DNA from: Qipengyuania sp. S6317L1
Lineage (GTDB): Bacteria; Pseudomonadota; Alphaproteobacteria; Sphingomonadales; Sphingomonadaceae
Direction of reading: 5' to 3'
NCBI RefSeq assembly: GCF_023015615.1
Contig: NZ_JALKAJ010000002.1
Coordinates: forward strand, 634,501 to 698,500
DNA length: 64,000 nt
The translations under genes were made by a program, and so were the position numbers. Positions 25,836 through 34,673 of this stretch are shown here, piece by piece. The notes under the pieces are model-generated. The model saw only the letters and a list, made by a program, of their open reading frames with translations. It did not search any database and was not told the origin of the DNA. How positions within the stretch are numbered: the stretch's first letter is position 1; each line of letters opens with the position of its first letter.

Positions 25836-25850
25836 TTGTGCACTGCACAA
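25836..25850. promoter_or_regulatory. Palindromic operator-like site 1 upstream of phasin
   Basis: TTGTGCACTGCACAA, an almost perfect dyad, immediately upstream of the -35 box. Nearly identical to the site at 25884. Likely bound by a PhaR-type PHA regulator (family knowledge: PhaR binds TGC-rich dyads near phasin genes); this is inference. Confidence 0.6.
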
Positions 25851-25857
25851 AAAACTC

Positions 25858-25885
25858 TTGACTTCGCAACTGCGATGCCTATTTT
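25858..25885 (+). promoter_or_regulatory. Sigma-70-type promoter of the phasin gene
   Basis: TTGACT (-35, 25858-25863), a 16 bp spacer and TATTTT (-10, 25880-25885). The -10 box overlaps operator-like site 2, so a bound repressor would block it. Confidence 0.55.
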
Positions 25886-25901
25886 GTGCACTGCAACACA
25901 A
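25884..25901. promoter_or_regulatory. Palindromic operator-like site 2 upstream of phasin
   Basis: TTGTGCACTGCAACACAA, a dyad with the same TTGTGCACTGCA half as site 1 and overlapping the -10 box. Together the two sites bracket the promoter. Confidence 0.6.
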
Positions 25902-25913
25902 TAGGAGCGTGAC

Positions 25914-26723
25914 ATGGCTGACGCCAAGAACACATCTAAGATCGATGCAGCGGCTGAAAAGGCTTTTGAAGAAGCGGCTGCGAAGAAAACCGCAAGCGCT
26001 GCAAAGGTCGCCGAAGCTGTTGAGGCCGACGCCCCTAAAGCAGAGGTGAGCGCCAAAGCCGTCAAGAAAGCTGTCGCAGTCCCTGCCAAGAAGAAGGCAC
26101 CGGCGGCTCGCAAGACCGCGGCAAAACCAGCGGCCAAGAAAATTGCCGCCAAGAAGACCGCAGTCAAAAAAGCGCCTGCCAAAAAGCAGGTCGCAAAGAA
26201 AACCCCTGCAAAGGCAGCTGCGAAAACCGCAGCTAGCACCAACCCTGTTTCAAAACTGAAGGATACCATCATGGCAACCGCAGAGAAAAACGACTTCACC
26301 GCAGACCTCACGTCGAAAGCCAAAGAACTTGCTGCCGACGCACAAACCCGCGTCAAAGGCGCCTACGGCAAGGCAAGCGAGCTTGCTTCGGAAGCTGGCG
26401 AATTCAACAAGGCAAACGTTGAAGCAGTTGTCGAAAGCGGCAAAATCTTCTTCGCTGGTGCCCAAGAGATCGTCAAATCAGACGTCGAAACCGGCAAAGC
26501 CGTGATCGAAACCGTCACGGCAGACGCCAAGAAAGTTGCTTCGGTCAAGTCGCCAACCGACCTGTTCGAACTGCAAGGCGAGATCACCCGTCGCAACTTC
26601 GATGCAGCGGTGGCTTTCGGCTCCAAGCGCACCGAAGCGCTGGTCAAGCTTTATAACGATGCTTTCGCGCCGATTTCGAACCGCGTCAGCGTTGCAACCG
26701 AACGCGCTCAGAAAGCTGCCTAA
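25914..26723 (+). CDS. Phasin with histone-like Lys/Ala-rich N-terminus
   Basis: 269 residues. Residues about 60-120 form a Lys-Ala-Pro repeat (AARKTAAKPAAKKIAAKKTA, KAPAKKQVAKKTP) like histone H1 tails and PhaF of pseudomonads. The C-terminal half is a phasin domain (ANVEAVVESGKIFFAGAQEI, SPTDLFELQGEITRRNFDAA, LVKLYNDAFAPISNRV). Phasins coat PHA granules, and the basic tail may tie granules to the nucleoid. AGGAG precedes the ATG. Lies directly after phaC with its own promoter and two operator-like sites. Confidence 0.9.
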   Translation: MADAKNTSKIDAAAEKAFEEAAAKKTASAAKVAEAVEADAPKAEVSAKAVKKAVAVPAKKKAPAARKTAAKPAAKKIAAKKTAVKKAPAKKQVAKKTPAKAAAKTAASTNPVSKLKDTIMATAEKNDFTADLTSKAKELAADAQTRVKGAYGKASELASEAGEFNKANVEAVVESGKIFFAGAQEIVKSDVETGKAVIETVTADAKKVASVKSPTDLFELQGEITRRNFDAAVAFGSKRTEALVKLYNDAFAPISNRVSVATERAQKAA

Positions 26724-26813
26724 GCTTCACTCTTAGCAACACAGTTTCTAGGCCGGGCCTCTCTCCCCTCTCTCTCTCTCACCCGGCTTACGAAAGCGCG
26801 CAAATTTGCGCAT

Positions 26814-26852
26814 GGGCCAGAACGACCACCCCCCTTTCGGTCGTTCTGGCCC
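26814..26852. terminator. Rho-independent terminator-like hairpin after phasin
   Basis: Inverted repeat of 14 bp (GGGCCAGAACGACC and its complement, loop 11 bases), then TAATTGTTT. Placed about 90 bp after the phasin stop. A second, weaker inverted repeat (GCCGGG ... CCCGGC) lies in between. Confidence 0.7.
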
Positions 26853-26927
26853 TAATTGTTTGTGCAGACCGCATCTGCACCGGAGCCAGGGGTTCAGGCT
26901 GATCGAAATTGAACCCATCTTGCGCTC

Positions 26928-27407
26928 ATGACTTGCACAGCCGCAATCGTTTCCCATAATGGATGCTGCATGCAATTCCTCGACCCATCCCTCATTGATG
27001 AACGCGCTCTGGTTTGCGCCTTTCCAAGCGGCGACTTCGCGCGCGTGGCTGTCAGTAGCAATGACACACCGGATGACGGGGACCGGAATGATGGCGGCGA
27101 TGACGGCAGCGATACCGAAATCGGCATTGCGACCAAGACCCGCACCAAGCCCAAGAAGCCGAGCCAGTATAAGGTTTTGCTTCTCAATGACGACTACACT
27201 CCGATGGAATTTGTGGTCATGGTGCTAAAACGGTTTTTCGGGATGGATCTGGAGCAGGCGACCCGCGTCATGCTGCATGTGCACCAGAAAGGCGTGGGCG
27301 TTTGCGGCATTTTCACTTACGAAGTGGCCGAAACCAAGGTCAATCAGGTGATGGACTTCGCCCGCCAGAATCAACACCCCCTGCAATGCACATTGGAAAA
27401 GGCGTAA
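26928..27407 (+). CDS. clpS: ClpS, ATP-dependent Clp protease adaptor
   Basis: 159 residues if started at ATG 26928. The ClpS core ([20 protein letters not shown] then [20 protein letters not shown] and [18 protein letters not shown]) covers the C-terminal 85 residues. The N-terminal part is acidic and poorly conserved, and no ribosome site is evident for the 26928 ATG. A GTG at 27045 would give about 120 residues, closer to the family, so the start is uncertain. ClpS delivers N-degron substrates to ClpAP. Located between the phasin and the lptF gene. Confidence 0.88.
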   Translation: MTCTAAIVSHNGCCMQFLDPSLIDERALVCAFPSGDFARVAVSSNDTPDDGDRNDGGDDGSDTEIGIATKTRTKPKKPSQYKVLLLNDDYTPMEFVVMVLKRFFGMDLEQATRVMLHVHQKGVGVCGIFTYEVAETKVNQVMDFARQNQHPLQCTLEKA

Positions 27408-27503
27408 AACAAGGCCTGACGAAAAAGCCTGACGCGCGGACGATTTGCCGCTAGGGGCACAGGCCAGCATCTTCAAAAGCAAAGCTGAGCCACGGGACAG
27501 GAT

Positions 27504-28775
27504 GTGTTGAACTTCATTCCCAGTATTGACCGTTATATCTTCCGGCTGGTGATTGTGCCTATGCTGGGAGTGTTTGCGCTCGCGGCTTCGCTCCTTTTGC
27601 TTGAGAAAATGCTGCGCCTCTTCGACTTTGTCGCGGTCGAAGGTGGACCAATTGGCGTGGTCTTCAAAATGCTGGGCGCGCTGATCCCGGAATATGCGAG
27701 CCTTGCGATCCCCCTGGGGCTGTTGCTCGGAACACTGTTTGCTTTCCGCAAACTTGCAACATCTTCCGAGCTCGACACCATGCGCGGCGTGGGGCTGTCC
27801 TATTTCCGGCTTTTGCGCGTGCCTTATGTGATCACCGGGGTTCTTGTTGCGGTCAATATCGCGCTGGTTTTCTACATCCAGCCCCTCAGCCGCTACTATT
27901 ACGAGCAGATGGAATACGACTTGCGCTCGGGCGCATTGGGTGCCTCGATCAAGGTCGGCGAATTCACCACCCTTGCAGATCGTATGGCGCTGCGGATTGA
28001 GCAAAGCGAGGATGAAGGCCAGCGTCTGATCGGGATTTTTGCACGCGTAGCCAATTCAGACGATCAGGTTCTCTCGATCAGCGCACGCGAAGGCAGCTTT
28101 ATGGCGACCACCGATGATCCCGACACGATCATCCTGCGCCTCACCGAAGGGACAATTGTCCAAGACACAGGCAGCGCAAGCCCGCGCGTTCTTTCCTTTA
28201 GCCGCCATGATTTGCCGATTGACCTCCCGGCAATCGAGGAATTCAGGGCACGCGGCGAGGGAAGCCGCGAGTATATATTGCCGGAGTTGTTACGCATTGG
28301 CTGGGCAGATGAGACAGCCAGCGAACAAGAGCGCGATGCGACACAGGCCGCTTTCAATTACCGAACGGTAGAGATCGTGATGATGTGGCTCATGCCGCTT
28401 CTCGCGGTGTCGCTTGCCATACCTCCCAAGCGATCGACCAGCGCCTTGGGCGTGTTTGTGTCGATCATCATGGTCGTTTCCTATCATAAGATAAACCAGT
28501 ACGGCGAAGACATCGCCGCGCTTGGCCGGATTGACCCGATCATCGCCTTGTGGGGGCCATTCGTCATCTTCGCCGCGATCATCCTGTTCATGTTTCACCG
28601 CACTGCCTATGTCCCGGGCGGCCAACCCTTGGGCGCGCTTGAGCGGGTCTTCAGCAAGCTTGGCAAACAGATCGGCAAGCTTTTCGGAAGGCGAAAGCCG
28701 AATTCATTGGTGGCCGATCATCAGGCCGAAACGGCGACGGATGCTCCATCTGTATCTACAGCGCCGGCGGAATAG
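27504..28775 (+). CDS. lptF: LptF, LPS export permease
   Basis: 423 residues from TTG 27504, preceded by ACAGGA. It has six membrane segments in the YjgP/YjgQ arrangement: two near the N-terminus (FRLVIVPMLGVFALAASLLL, LGALIPEYASLAIPLGLLLG), a third, a periplasmic beta-jellyroll, and three at the C-terminus (TVEIVMMWLMPLLAVSLAIP). LptF with LptG forms the membrane part of the LptB2FG transporter that extracts LPS from the inner membrane. Followed by lptG 18 bp downstream. The C-terminal tail is longer than usual (QAETATDAPSV). Confidence 0.9.
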   Translation: MLNFIPSIDRYIFRLVIVPMLGVFALAASLLLLEKMLRLFDFVAVEGGPIGVVFKMLGALIPEYASLAIPLGLLLGTLFAFRKLATSSELDTMRGVGLSYFRLLRVPYVITGVLVAVNIALVFYIQPLSRYYYEQMEYDLRSGALGASIKVGEFTTLADRMALRIEQSEDEGQRLIGIFARVANSDDQVLSISAREGSFMATTDDPDTIILRLTEGTIVQDTGSASPRVLSFSRHDLPIDLPAIEEFRARGEGSREYILPELLRIGWADETASEQERDATQAAFNYRTVEIVMMWLMPLLAVSLAIPPKRSTSALGVFVSIIMVVSYHKINQYGEDIAALGRIDPIIALWGPFVIFAAIILFMFHRTAYVPGGQPLGALERVFSKLGKQIGKLFGRRKPNSLVADHQAETATDAPSVSTAPAE

Positions 28776-28793
28776 AAGCACACACGAACACCC

Positions 28794-29891
28794 ATGCAAC
28801 TGGACTTTTTCCCCTCGCGCTCATTGACGCTTTACCTTGGCAAGATGTTCGTCGTGCGCATCGCTGCGGTGCTGGTGATGCTGGTCGTGGTGCTCATGGC
28901 GCTCGACCTGCTCGGCAATACAGGCAAGATCCTGGAGCCAGAGGGCAATGGCCAGGCTGAAATCTGGAGGTATGTGAGCCTGCGCGTGCCGCAGCTTGCT
29001 GCGCGATTCCTTCCCTATTCGGTGCTGCTGGCAACGTTGATCACACTGGTCACACTCAACCAGAACAGCGAAGTCGTCGCGATGAAGGCGGCGGGGCTTT
29101 CGGCCCACCAGGTGCTTTCGCCCCTTCTTCTGACAGCGGCTCTGGTCGCTCTCATCAGCTTTGGATTTAACGAGCGCGTGGTAACGCGCGCCAATGCCAC
29201 CTTGAAAGCATGGGATGCCGCCGAATACGGCCCCATTCCGGAAGTCTCGGGCGTGCGTTCCAATGTCTATGTGACGGATGGCGATAATATTCTGACTGCA
29301 CAGACGCTGACAGGAACGGGCGAGAATATCGAGCTTGGCAATGTCACATGGTACACGCGCGCACCGGGCGGGATCATCAGCGAACAGGTAAGAGCGGCAA
29401 GCGCGACCTACGCGGGCCCGGGATGGGAATTGGTGGACGCCGCCCGCTTCGATGTGGGCAGCGTCGAGACACAAGTCGTCGACAGCATCGTGGTGGGAGA
29501 GGGTCTCACCCCTGAACAAATCGACCTTCAATCGGTCGATCCTGACGCGCAAAGCTTTTGGGAACTGGGCGAGACGATTGACGAGTATGAGGCAGCGGGA
29601 AGGCGCACCTCGGAAATGCGCGCCAAATGGTGGCACCGGATTTCCGGACCTTTGTCGGCGCTCCTGATGCCGCTTCTGGGCTCAATTGCGGCCTTTGGGC
29701 TTGCGCGGTCCGGCCAATTGTTCGTGCGCGCGGTGATCGGCATGGCCCTGGGCTTTGCCTATTTCGTAGTCGACAATGCGGCGCTCGCAATGGGCAGCTT
29801 TGGCGGCTATCCGCCCTTCCTCGCCGCTTGGGCTCCGTTCCTGCTTTTCCTTCTCGTGGGTGAGACGGTTCTGATCCGGACAGAAGAATGA
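28794..29891 (+). CDS. lptG: LptG, LPS export permease
   Basis: 365 residues. Same YjgP/YjgQ fold as lptF: LGKMFVVRIAAVLVMLVVVL near the start, YSVLLATLITLVTLNQNSEV, MKAAGLSAHQV, a periplasmic domain, and WHRISGPLSALLMPLLGSIA with further helices at the end. It partners LptF in LPS transport. Its end overlaps the acetyltransferase gene by 4 bases (ATGA), so the three genes are one operon. Confidence 0.9.
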   Translation: MQLDFFPSRSLTLYLGKMFVVRIAAVLVMLVVVLMALDLLGNTGKILEPEGNGQAEIWRYVSLRVPQLAARFLPYSVLLATLITLVTLNQNSEVVAMKAAGLSAHQVLSPLLLTAALVALISFGFNERVVTRANATLKAWDAAEYGPIPEVSGVRSNVYVTDGDNILTAQTLTGTGENIELGNVTWYTRAPGGIISEQVRAASATYAGPGWELVDAARFDVGSVETQVVDSIVVGEGLTPEQIDLQSVDPDAQSFWELGETIDEYEAAGRRTSEMRAKWWHRISGPLSALLMPLLGSIAAFGLARSGQLFVRAVIGMALGFAYFVVDNAALAMGSFGGYPPFLAAWAPFLLFLLVGETVLIRTEE

Positions 29892-30424
29892 GCGTCGGTG
29901 CGCAGGGGCGCGATTGGTCGCTCCGCCTGGCGCGGCCCGCAGATGCAGCGCAAATGCCTGCTATCGAAAGCGCGGCTTCGGCATTGTTTGCCGGTGATCC
30001 CGATTTGGCGAGGCTCGATTTTGACGACACTTGGGAAGAGCCTGAGCTCATCTCGCTTATCCGCAAGGGTCACTGCCTTGTCTCGCATGTGGGTGAGCGC
30101 ATGGCTGGATTTCTCGTAAGTCAGCCTTTCAGCCGCGAGCTTCATATTTGGGAAATGGACGTGCACCCCGATTTCCAGCAGCGCGGGATTGGAGCAGGGC
30201 TGGTCCGCGCGGCGCAAGTCGATGCACGCAATTCCGGGTTCAAGGCTCTCACCCTCACCACCTTTCGCGACCTACCGTGGAATGCGCCCTTCTATGCAAG
30301 GCTCGGCTTTGAAGAGGTCACCGCGCTTGATGCGCACCCCCGGCTTGCTGGCGAACTCGCGAATGAGGCAGACGATGGTCTTCCCATTGCGAGACGCTGC
30401 GCAATGATCCATTTCCTCGAATGA
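29888..30424 (+). CDS. GNAT-family N-acetyltransferase
   Basis: 178 residues. The acetyl-CoA-binding motif A of the GNAT fold is clear: WEMDVHPDFQQRGIGAGLVR, with QRGIG as the Q-x-x-G-x-G/A loop, and LTTFRDLPWNAPFYARLGFE as the last core strand and helix. Substrate unknown; RimI-like sequences of this length act on small molecules or protein N-termini. Translationally coupled to lptG. Confidence 0.82.
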   Translation: MSVGAQGRDWSLRLARPADAAQMPAIESAASALFAGDPDLARLDFDDTWEEPELISLIRKGHCLVSHVGERMAGFLVSQPFSRELHIWEMDVHPDFQQRGIGAGLVRAAQVDARNSGFKALTLTTFRDLPWNAPFYARLGFEEVTALDAHPRLAGELANEADDGLPIARRCAMIHFLE

Positions 30425-30466
30425 TATAGACGCGCTATGGTGCAGCAAATTCAGGAGACCGCCGCC

Positions 30467-30787
30467 ATGAAACGCTTCGTCAGAGCCTCGATTATCAGCC
30501 TGTCGCTCGCCTTGTCAGGGGCCCTCGCCGGATGCAGCGGCGACAATGAGGAAACACCCGACATTGCCGAGGCCATTCCGCTTGATCCCGAGGGGGCCGA
30601 AAGCGACGATGCCGGAGCAGAGGCGAGCGATCAACAAGGGGAAGACGCGAGCGGCTCAGACACCCCCGACCTACCCGGTGGCGATAGTGGTGCGAGAAAC
30701 CTTCCGGACAGTATGGAAAGCGGCTCGAATCCGCCCGGTATGACCGAGCCGCCGTCAGGGTCGAAGGTTCAGCCGATCAAGGGCTAG
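30467..30787 (+). CDS. Small lipoprotein, unknown
   Basis: 106 residues from ATG 30467, preceded by AGGAGACC. It has a signal peptide ending in lipobox LAGCSG, then a low-complexity acidic Asp/Glu/Ser/Gly/Pro-rich mature part without a recognised domain. It may be an outer-membrane lipoprotein with an unstructured periplasmic tail. It follows the acetyltransferase gene by 42 bp and converges with the desaturase gene. Confidence 0.6.
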   Translation: MKRFVRASIISLSLALSGALAGCSGDNEETPDIAEAIPLDPEGAESDDAGAEASDQQGEDASGSDTPDLPGGDSGARNLPDSMESGSNPPGMTEPPSGSKVQPIKG

Positions 30788-30794
30788 CAGCCTT

Positions 30795-31889
30795 CTAGCG
30801 CGGCAACATGGTGCTGCGCGCTATCCGGCCAACCAGAGTGAACATCCCGGGGTGGTTCGCGCCTTCATAGGTCGAGCCAACACCAAGCTCACGCGCTAGA
30901 CGGCGGTGGGCCTCTGGCAGATCGTGGTAAGGCATGGACGGCATCAGGTGATGCAGCGCGTGATAGCGCAGGCCAACCGGCGCCCAAATCTCTCCAGCCA
31001 GTCCCGGAGGGGGCACATTGACGCTGTCGAGAAACTGCGCGGTTACCGTCATCGGCTCGCCCTCATTCTCCCATAAATGCGCAACCAGAGTGCGCAACTG
31101 GTTGAGGAGCGTGGTGAAGGACATGATGGCAAGAGCCACCAGCAAAGGCTTCCAGCCGATTGCAAGCGGGCTCAGCAAGAGCGCGATTGCCCAGACGCTG
31201 GCCCCGAATTGTTGCCAGCGAACCTGCTTGGCAAACTCGCCCTTGGCGGGTTTACGGCGGAAATCGGGGTTGATCGAAAGCGAAGAGGCGCGCTCCCATA
31301 CAAAACGGCGCAGTGGCGGGACCACAAGACCCAGAGGCACGAGAATGCCTGAACGGATAAGAACCGCGACCGGAGCGAGCAAAGCTACGATCACGAAAAC
31401 CGGCAAGCTCCACGGTTTCATCAGCGCAAGCGGCAGATATTCAGGGTCTTCGATGGTGCCGTATTGCGTGCGCTTGTGATGGATGACGTGCACCCCTTCA
31501 TACATGAAGCTGGGCGCCATCATCGGAATACCGACAAGCAGGTTCCACCCCAGACGAAAACCGGGAAGAGCGTTTTTGTGAATATGGGTAAGCTCGTGAA
31601 TGAACATGAGCGAGCGATAAAGCGCAAGCGATGCGATCAGTCCTGCAAGTACAGCCACGACCACATTGCTCGCCAGAATGGCCACGGCGATCCCCGCATA
31701 TCCAATGCCGGTGGAGATCAGCATGTCGGTCCAGTAAATGGCGGCCTTTGCCTCGCCCAAGTCCTTGGTCAGCTCGCGCGCTGCGCGCAGCATATCCTTA
31801 TCGTCCTGCGTCTGAAAATCGGCGCGGGTCGCACGCGGCATTGACGCCTCGGGCGCGCCGTCAGGTGAGATGGATTGGTGCATGGTCAT
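30795..31889 (-). CDS. Membrane fatty acid desaturase
   Basis: About 364 residues from ATG 31889; an upstream opening at 31943 adds 18 less family-like residues. It has the three His boxes of integral membrane desaturases: HELTHIHKN, HVIHHKRTQ and a C-terminal HALHHLMPSMPYHDL, with several membrane segments between. Such enzymes introduce a double bond or hydroxyl into acyl chains of lipids; exact substrate not determinable. Divergent from the GNAT-like gene at 32057. Confidence 0.82.
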   Translation of the reverse strand: MTMHQSISPDGAPEASMPRATRADFQTQDDKDMLRAARELTKDLGEAKAAIYWTDMLISTGIGYAGIAVAILASNVVVAVLAGLIASLALYRSLMFIHELTHIHKNALPGFRLGWNLLVGIPMMAPSFMYEGVHVIHHKRTQYGTIEDPEYLPLALMKPWSLPVFVIVALLAPVAVLIRSGILVPLGLVVPPLRRFVWERASSLSINPDFRRKPAKGEFAKQVRWQQFGASVWAIALLLSPLAIGWKPLLVALAIMSFTTLLNQLRTLVAHLWENEGEPMTVTAQFLDSVNVPPPGLAGEIWAPVGLRYHALHHLMPSMPYHDLPEAHRRLARELGVGSTYEGANHPGMFTLVGRIARSTMLPR

Positions 31890-32056
31890 CGATGAAGTAT
31901 CCTTGAGGCGCAGCGTATACCCTATTGCAGCGCACAATCGCAAATTGTGTGTGGTGATCTCAGTGATCGATTGTCTTGCGTCATGGCTTCGGGCACTTCA
32001 TGGCAAAGGGGCAAGAGGCAAGCATTGACGCAAATCAAGAGGGCTACGGGGAACGA

Positions 32057-33214
32057 ATGACTTCACCGATCACGATTGAACCGGTCACGGATAAAAAAGG
32101 GCGCGCCCGATTTGTCGATCTGGGCCGCGCGATTGCTGCGCGTGTTCCATTTTCAGTCCCTCAGATACGCTCTGAACAATTGGAGCTTGTCGATCCCGAT
32201 AAAAACCCGCTGTTTGGTCACACCAAAGCTCAGCTCTTTTTAGCCATACGGGACGGCAAACCTGTAGGACGCATATCTGCGCAAATCGATGAACTCGCGC
32301 TGAAGATGCCGCCAGAGCAGGGTTTTGGCCCAGGCACGGGCATGTTCGGCTATTTCGATGCAGCGGACGAAGCCGTGGCCAAGGCGTTGATGGAAGCTGC
32401 CGAGGGGTGGCTGAAGGCGCAAAAAATGACGCGCGTGCTTGGCCCTATATCAATGGCAATGTGGGAAGAGCCGGGTCTGCTCGTCAAAGGCCACGATCAT
32501 CCGCCCATGGTAATGATGGGCCACCACCCACCGCATTATCAGGCTTGGATTGAGGGCGCCGGTTACACCCGTGCCAAGACGCTCTTCACCTATGACCTTG
32601 ATATTACCGGTGAGTTCCCCCCGCTCGTCCAACGCATTGTCAAATCAGGGGAGCGAAACGAACGGATCACGATCCGTCAGGTTAATCGCAAGCGCTGGGA
32701 CGAGGATGCCGCAATCGTCTTGTCGATCCTCAACGATGCCTGGTCGGACAATTGGGGATTTGTCCCCTTCACCCCCGAAGAAGTCGAACATGGCGGCAAA
32801 AAGCTCAAGCCTATCATCAAGGAAGACCTTAACATGATTGCCGAGGTCGATGGACGCCCGGTGGCCTTCATGCTCGTGTTCCCCGATGTGAACCATGTGC
32901 TTGCCAGAATAAAAGGCAAGCTGTTCCCGTTCGGCTGGTTTCATCTGCTGCGCTGGCTGAGGAACCCAAGGGGAGGAGGCATGCGTGTCCCGTTGATGGG
33001 AGTGCTCAAGGAATTCCAGAACTCGCGGCTTGCCAGCCAGCTTGCCTTCATGATGATCAGCTACATTCGCGAAAATGCGACGGGCAAATACGGATCACAC
33101 CGCGGCGAGATCGGATGGATTCTCGAAGACAATCAGGGGATGGTCGCCATCGCCGACACGATTAAAAGCGAGATCAATCGCGAATATGCGATCTATGAAA
33201 AAAGCCTGGTTTGA
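32057..33214 (+). CDS. GNAT-like protein, unknown acceptor
   Basis: 385 residues from ATG 32057, preceded by GGGGAA; an earlier opening at 31976 is less likely. The length and the blocks QIRSEQLELVDPDKNPLFGH, VLGPISMAMWEEPGLLVKGH and NDAWSDNWGFVPFTPEEVEH match a conserved family of twin-GNAT-like proteins widespread in alphaproteobacteria and often labelled N-acetyltransferase. Substrate unknown. Downstream is a strong terminator at 33246. Confidence 0.65.
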   Translation: MTSPITIEPVTDKKGRARFVDLGRAIAARVPFSVPQIRSEQLELVDPDKNPLFGHTKAQLFLAIRDGKPVGRISAQIDELALKMPPEQGFGPGTGMFGYFDAADEAVAKALMEAAEGWLKAQKMTRVLGPISMAMWEEPGLLVKGHDHPPMVMMGHHPPHYQAWIEGAGYTRAKTLFTYDLDITGEFPPLVQRIVKSGERNERITIRQVNRKRWDEDAAIVLSILNDAWSDNWGFVPFTPEEVEHGGKKLKPIIKEDLNMIAEVDGRPVAFMLVFPDVNHVLARIKGKLFPFGWFHLLRWLRNPRGGGMRVPLMGVLKEFQNSRLASQLAFMMISYIRENATGKYGSHRGEIGWILEDNQGMVAIADTIKSEINREYAIYEKSLV

Positions 33215-33245
33215 AAGCACAAGGTCCAATGGCATCGCCAACCAA

Positions 33246-33278
33246 AAAGGCCCCCGCTCTCTGGGAGCGAGGGCCTTT
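33246..33278. terminator. Rho-independent terminator-like hairpin
   Basis: AAAGGCCC ... GCTC paired with GAGC ... GGGCCTTT in 33 bases, GC-rich stem with A and T runs on either side. About 30 bp after the GNAT-like gene. Confidence 0.75.
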
Positions 33279-33495
33279 CGGGATCTTGTCGCCAGCCACA
33301 TGGACGGGAGGGGGATCAGGCTGGCGACATTCAATAAATGATCGCAAGCCATGTGGGTTCCCAATCTTGAAAAAATTTTTTTTCAGAGTTTGCGAAAGCA
33401 TAAATTTGCGCCAATATGAGCGCTCAACCGAGGCGCTACAATCGCAAGATTTTGTCGCTTTCTCTCACATTTAAACGAGTGCGCTGGAGGCTATT

Positions 33496-34269
33496 TTGTC
33501 GCTGAGTCAGAAAATTGCAGGCGAACTTCCTTTTTTGCGCCGCTACGCCCGTGCGCTTAGCGGATCTCAGGCGCGCGGCGATGCCATGGTCAAACAGGCG
33601 CTGGAAAAAGCGCTTGCTGATGAAACGCTGAAGAACTCGCTCGCGGGTGAGCGCGATGCACTTTATCGGGTTTTCCATCTGGTTCTGGATGAGCGCGGTA
33701 CCAGCTCTCAGGCCGCGTCAACCGACGACACCAAAGAGGCAAGCGCACTTGCAAAGCTTGATGCGATAGCCGACCAGACCCGCCAGGCATTGCTTTTGAC
33801 AACTGTTGAAGGGTTCAACACCGAACAAGCCGCGCGGATCATGGGGATTGACGCGGACACGGTCGAAAAGCTCAACCAGGCGGCGATCGCGAAAATCGAC
33901 GCAGAGCAGAGAACCAGCGTTCTGGTGATCGAAGACGAACCGATGATTCAGATGCAGCTGGAAGATCTCGTACTCTCGCTGGGCCATGAGATTAGCGGGA
34001 CCGCAACCACGAAAGACGAAGCGGTCAAATCGGTCGAAGCCAATCGTCCGGGCCTTATTCTCGCCGACATCCAACTCGCGGATGGTTCATCGGGCCTTGA
34101 TGCGGTGAAGGACATCATGGAGATCGCGGAAATTCCGGTGGTTTTCATCACCGCATACCCAGAGCGGCTCCTCACCGGTGACCGCGTGGAACCTACGTAT
34201 CTGGTGACCAAGCCATTCCGCGAAGAAACCGTGAAAGCCTCGATAAGTCAGGCTCTTTTCTTTGGTTAA
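33496..34269 (+). CDS. phyR: PhyR, anti-anti-sigma response regulator of general stress response
   Basis: 257 residues from TTG 33496 with GGAGG 10 bp upstream. An N-terminal sigma-like domain without DNA-contacting residues (PFLRRYARALSGSQARGDA, ALLLTTVEGFNTEQAARIMG) precedes a receiver domain (VLVIEDEPMIQMQLEDLVLS, with the phospho-acceptor Asp in LILADIQLADGSSGLDAV, and the switch residues in VVFITAYPERLL and VTKPF). On phosphorylation PhyR binds NepR and frees EcfG. Here it is co-directional with nepR-ecfG rather than divergent as in many relatives. Confidence 0.92.
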   Translation: MSLSQKIAGELPFLRRYARALSGSQARGDAMVKQALEKALADETLKNSLAGERDALYRVFHLVLDERGTSSQAASTDDTKEASALAKLDAIADQTRQALLLTTVEGFNTEQAARIMGIDADTVEKLNQAAIAKIDAEQRTSVLVIEDEPMIQMQLEDLVLSLGHEISGTATTKDEAVKSVEANRPGLILADIQLADGSSGLDAVKDIMEIAEIPVVFITAYPERLLTGDRVEPTYLVTKPFREETVKASISQALFFG

Positions 34270-34334
34270 ACGGAAGCGTCACGAGATATTCTGCGTGAGA
34301 TGTTCGACCACCTTTGCCGGTATCGCAAAGAAAT

Positions 34335-34359
34335 GGAACATTTGCGCAGCTCGGGTGTT
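34335..34359 (+). promoter_or_regulatory. Likely EcfG-dependent promoter of nepR-ecfG
   Basis: GGAAC, 16 bp, TGTT. Matches the EcfG consensus GGAAC-N16/17-CGTT with one mismatch in the -10 box, about 95 bp before the nepR start. Implies autoregulation of the stress operon. Confidence 0.55.
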
Positions 34360-34451
34360 TTATCGACATTACCACCGTGCAAAATGCGACATTGCGGTGG
34401 ATCATGGTCTGCGGTATTTCCCGTCAGGCTTGGGATATTGCAGGTTCACCA

Positions 34452-34673
34452 ATGAGCTCCGCCGAGAACACTGAAAACAACACGCCTAACAAAAAAGCGA
34501 AGTCCCCGTTACAGAACGGGTCTGACGCGCCTGCGTGGGCGGATGGGCTCAAACAGCTATACAATTCGGTCGTGGACGAACCGCTACCGGACAGTTTTCA
34601 AGACCTGCTCGACGCTTTCGATGAAGGCACCGGGCCCGGCGAAGGTGACGCCGGCACCGGAAAGTCCAATTAG
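34452..34673 (+). CDS. nepR: NepR, anti-sigma factor for EcfG
   Basis: 73 residues from ATG 34452. The family core ALADGLKQLYNSVV-type helix is seen here as WADGLKQLYNSVVDEPLPDS followed by FQDLLDAFDEG. NepR is a small two-helix protein that sequesters EcfG until PhyR-P removes it. An upstream ATG at 34314 would add an unrelated tail. Its stop shares a base with the GTG start of ecfG (TAGTG). Confidence 0.9.
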   Translation: MSSAENTENNTPNKKAKSPLQNGSDAPAWADGLKQLYNSVVDEPLPDSFQDLLDAFDEGTGPGEGDAGTGKSN

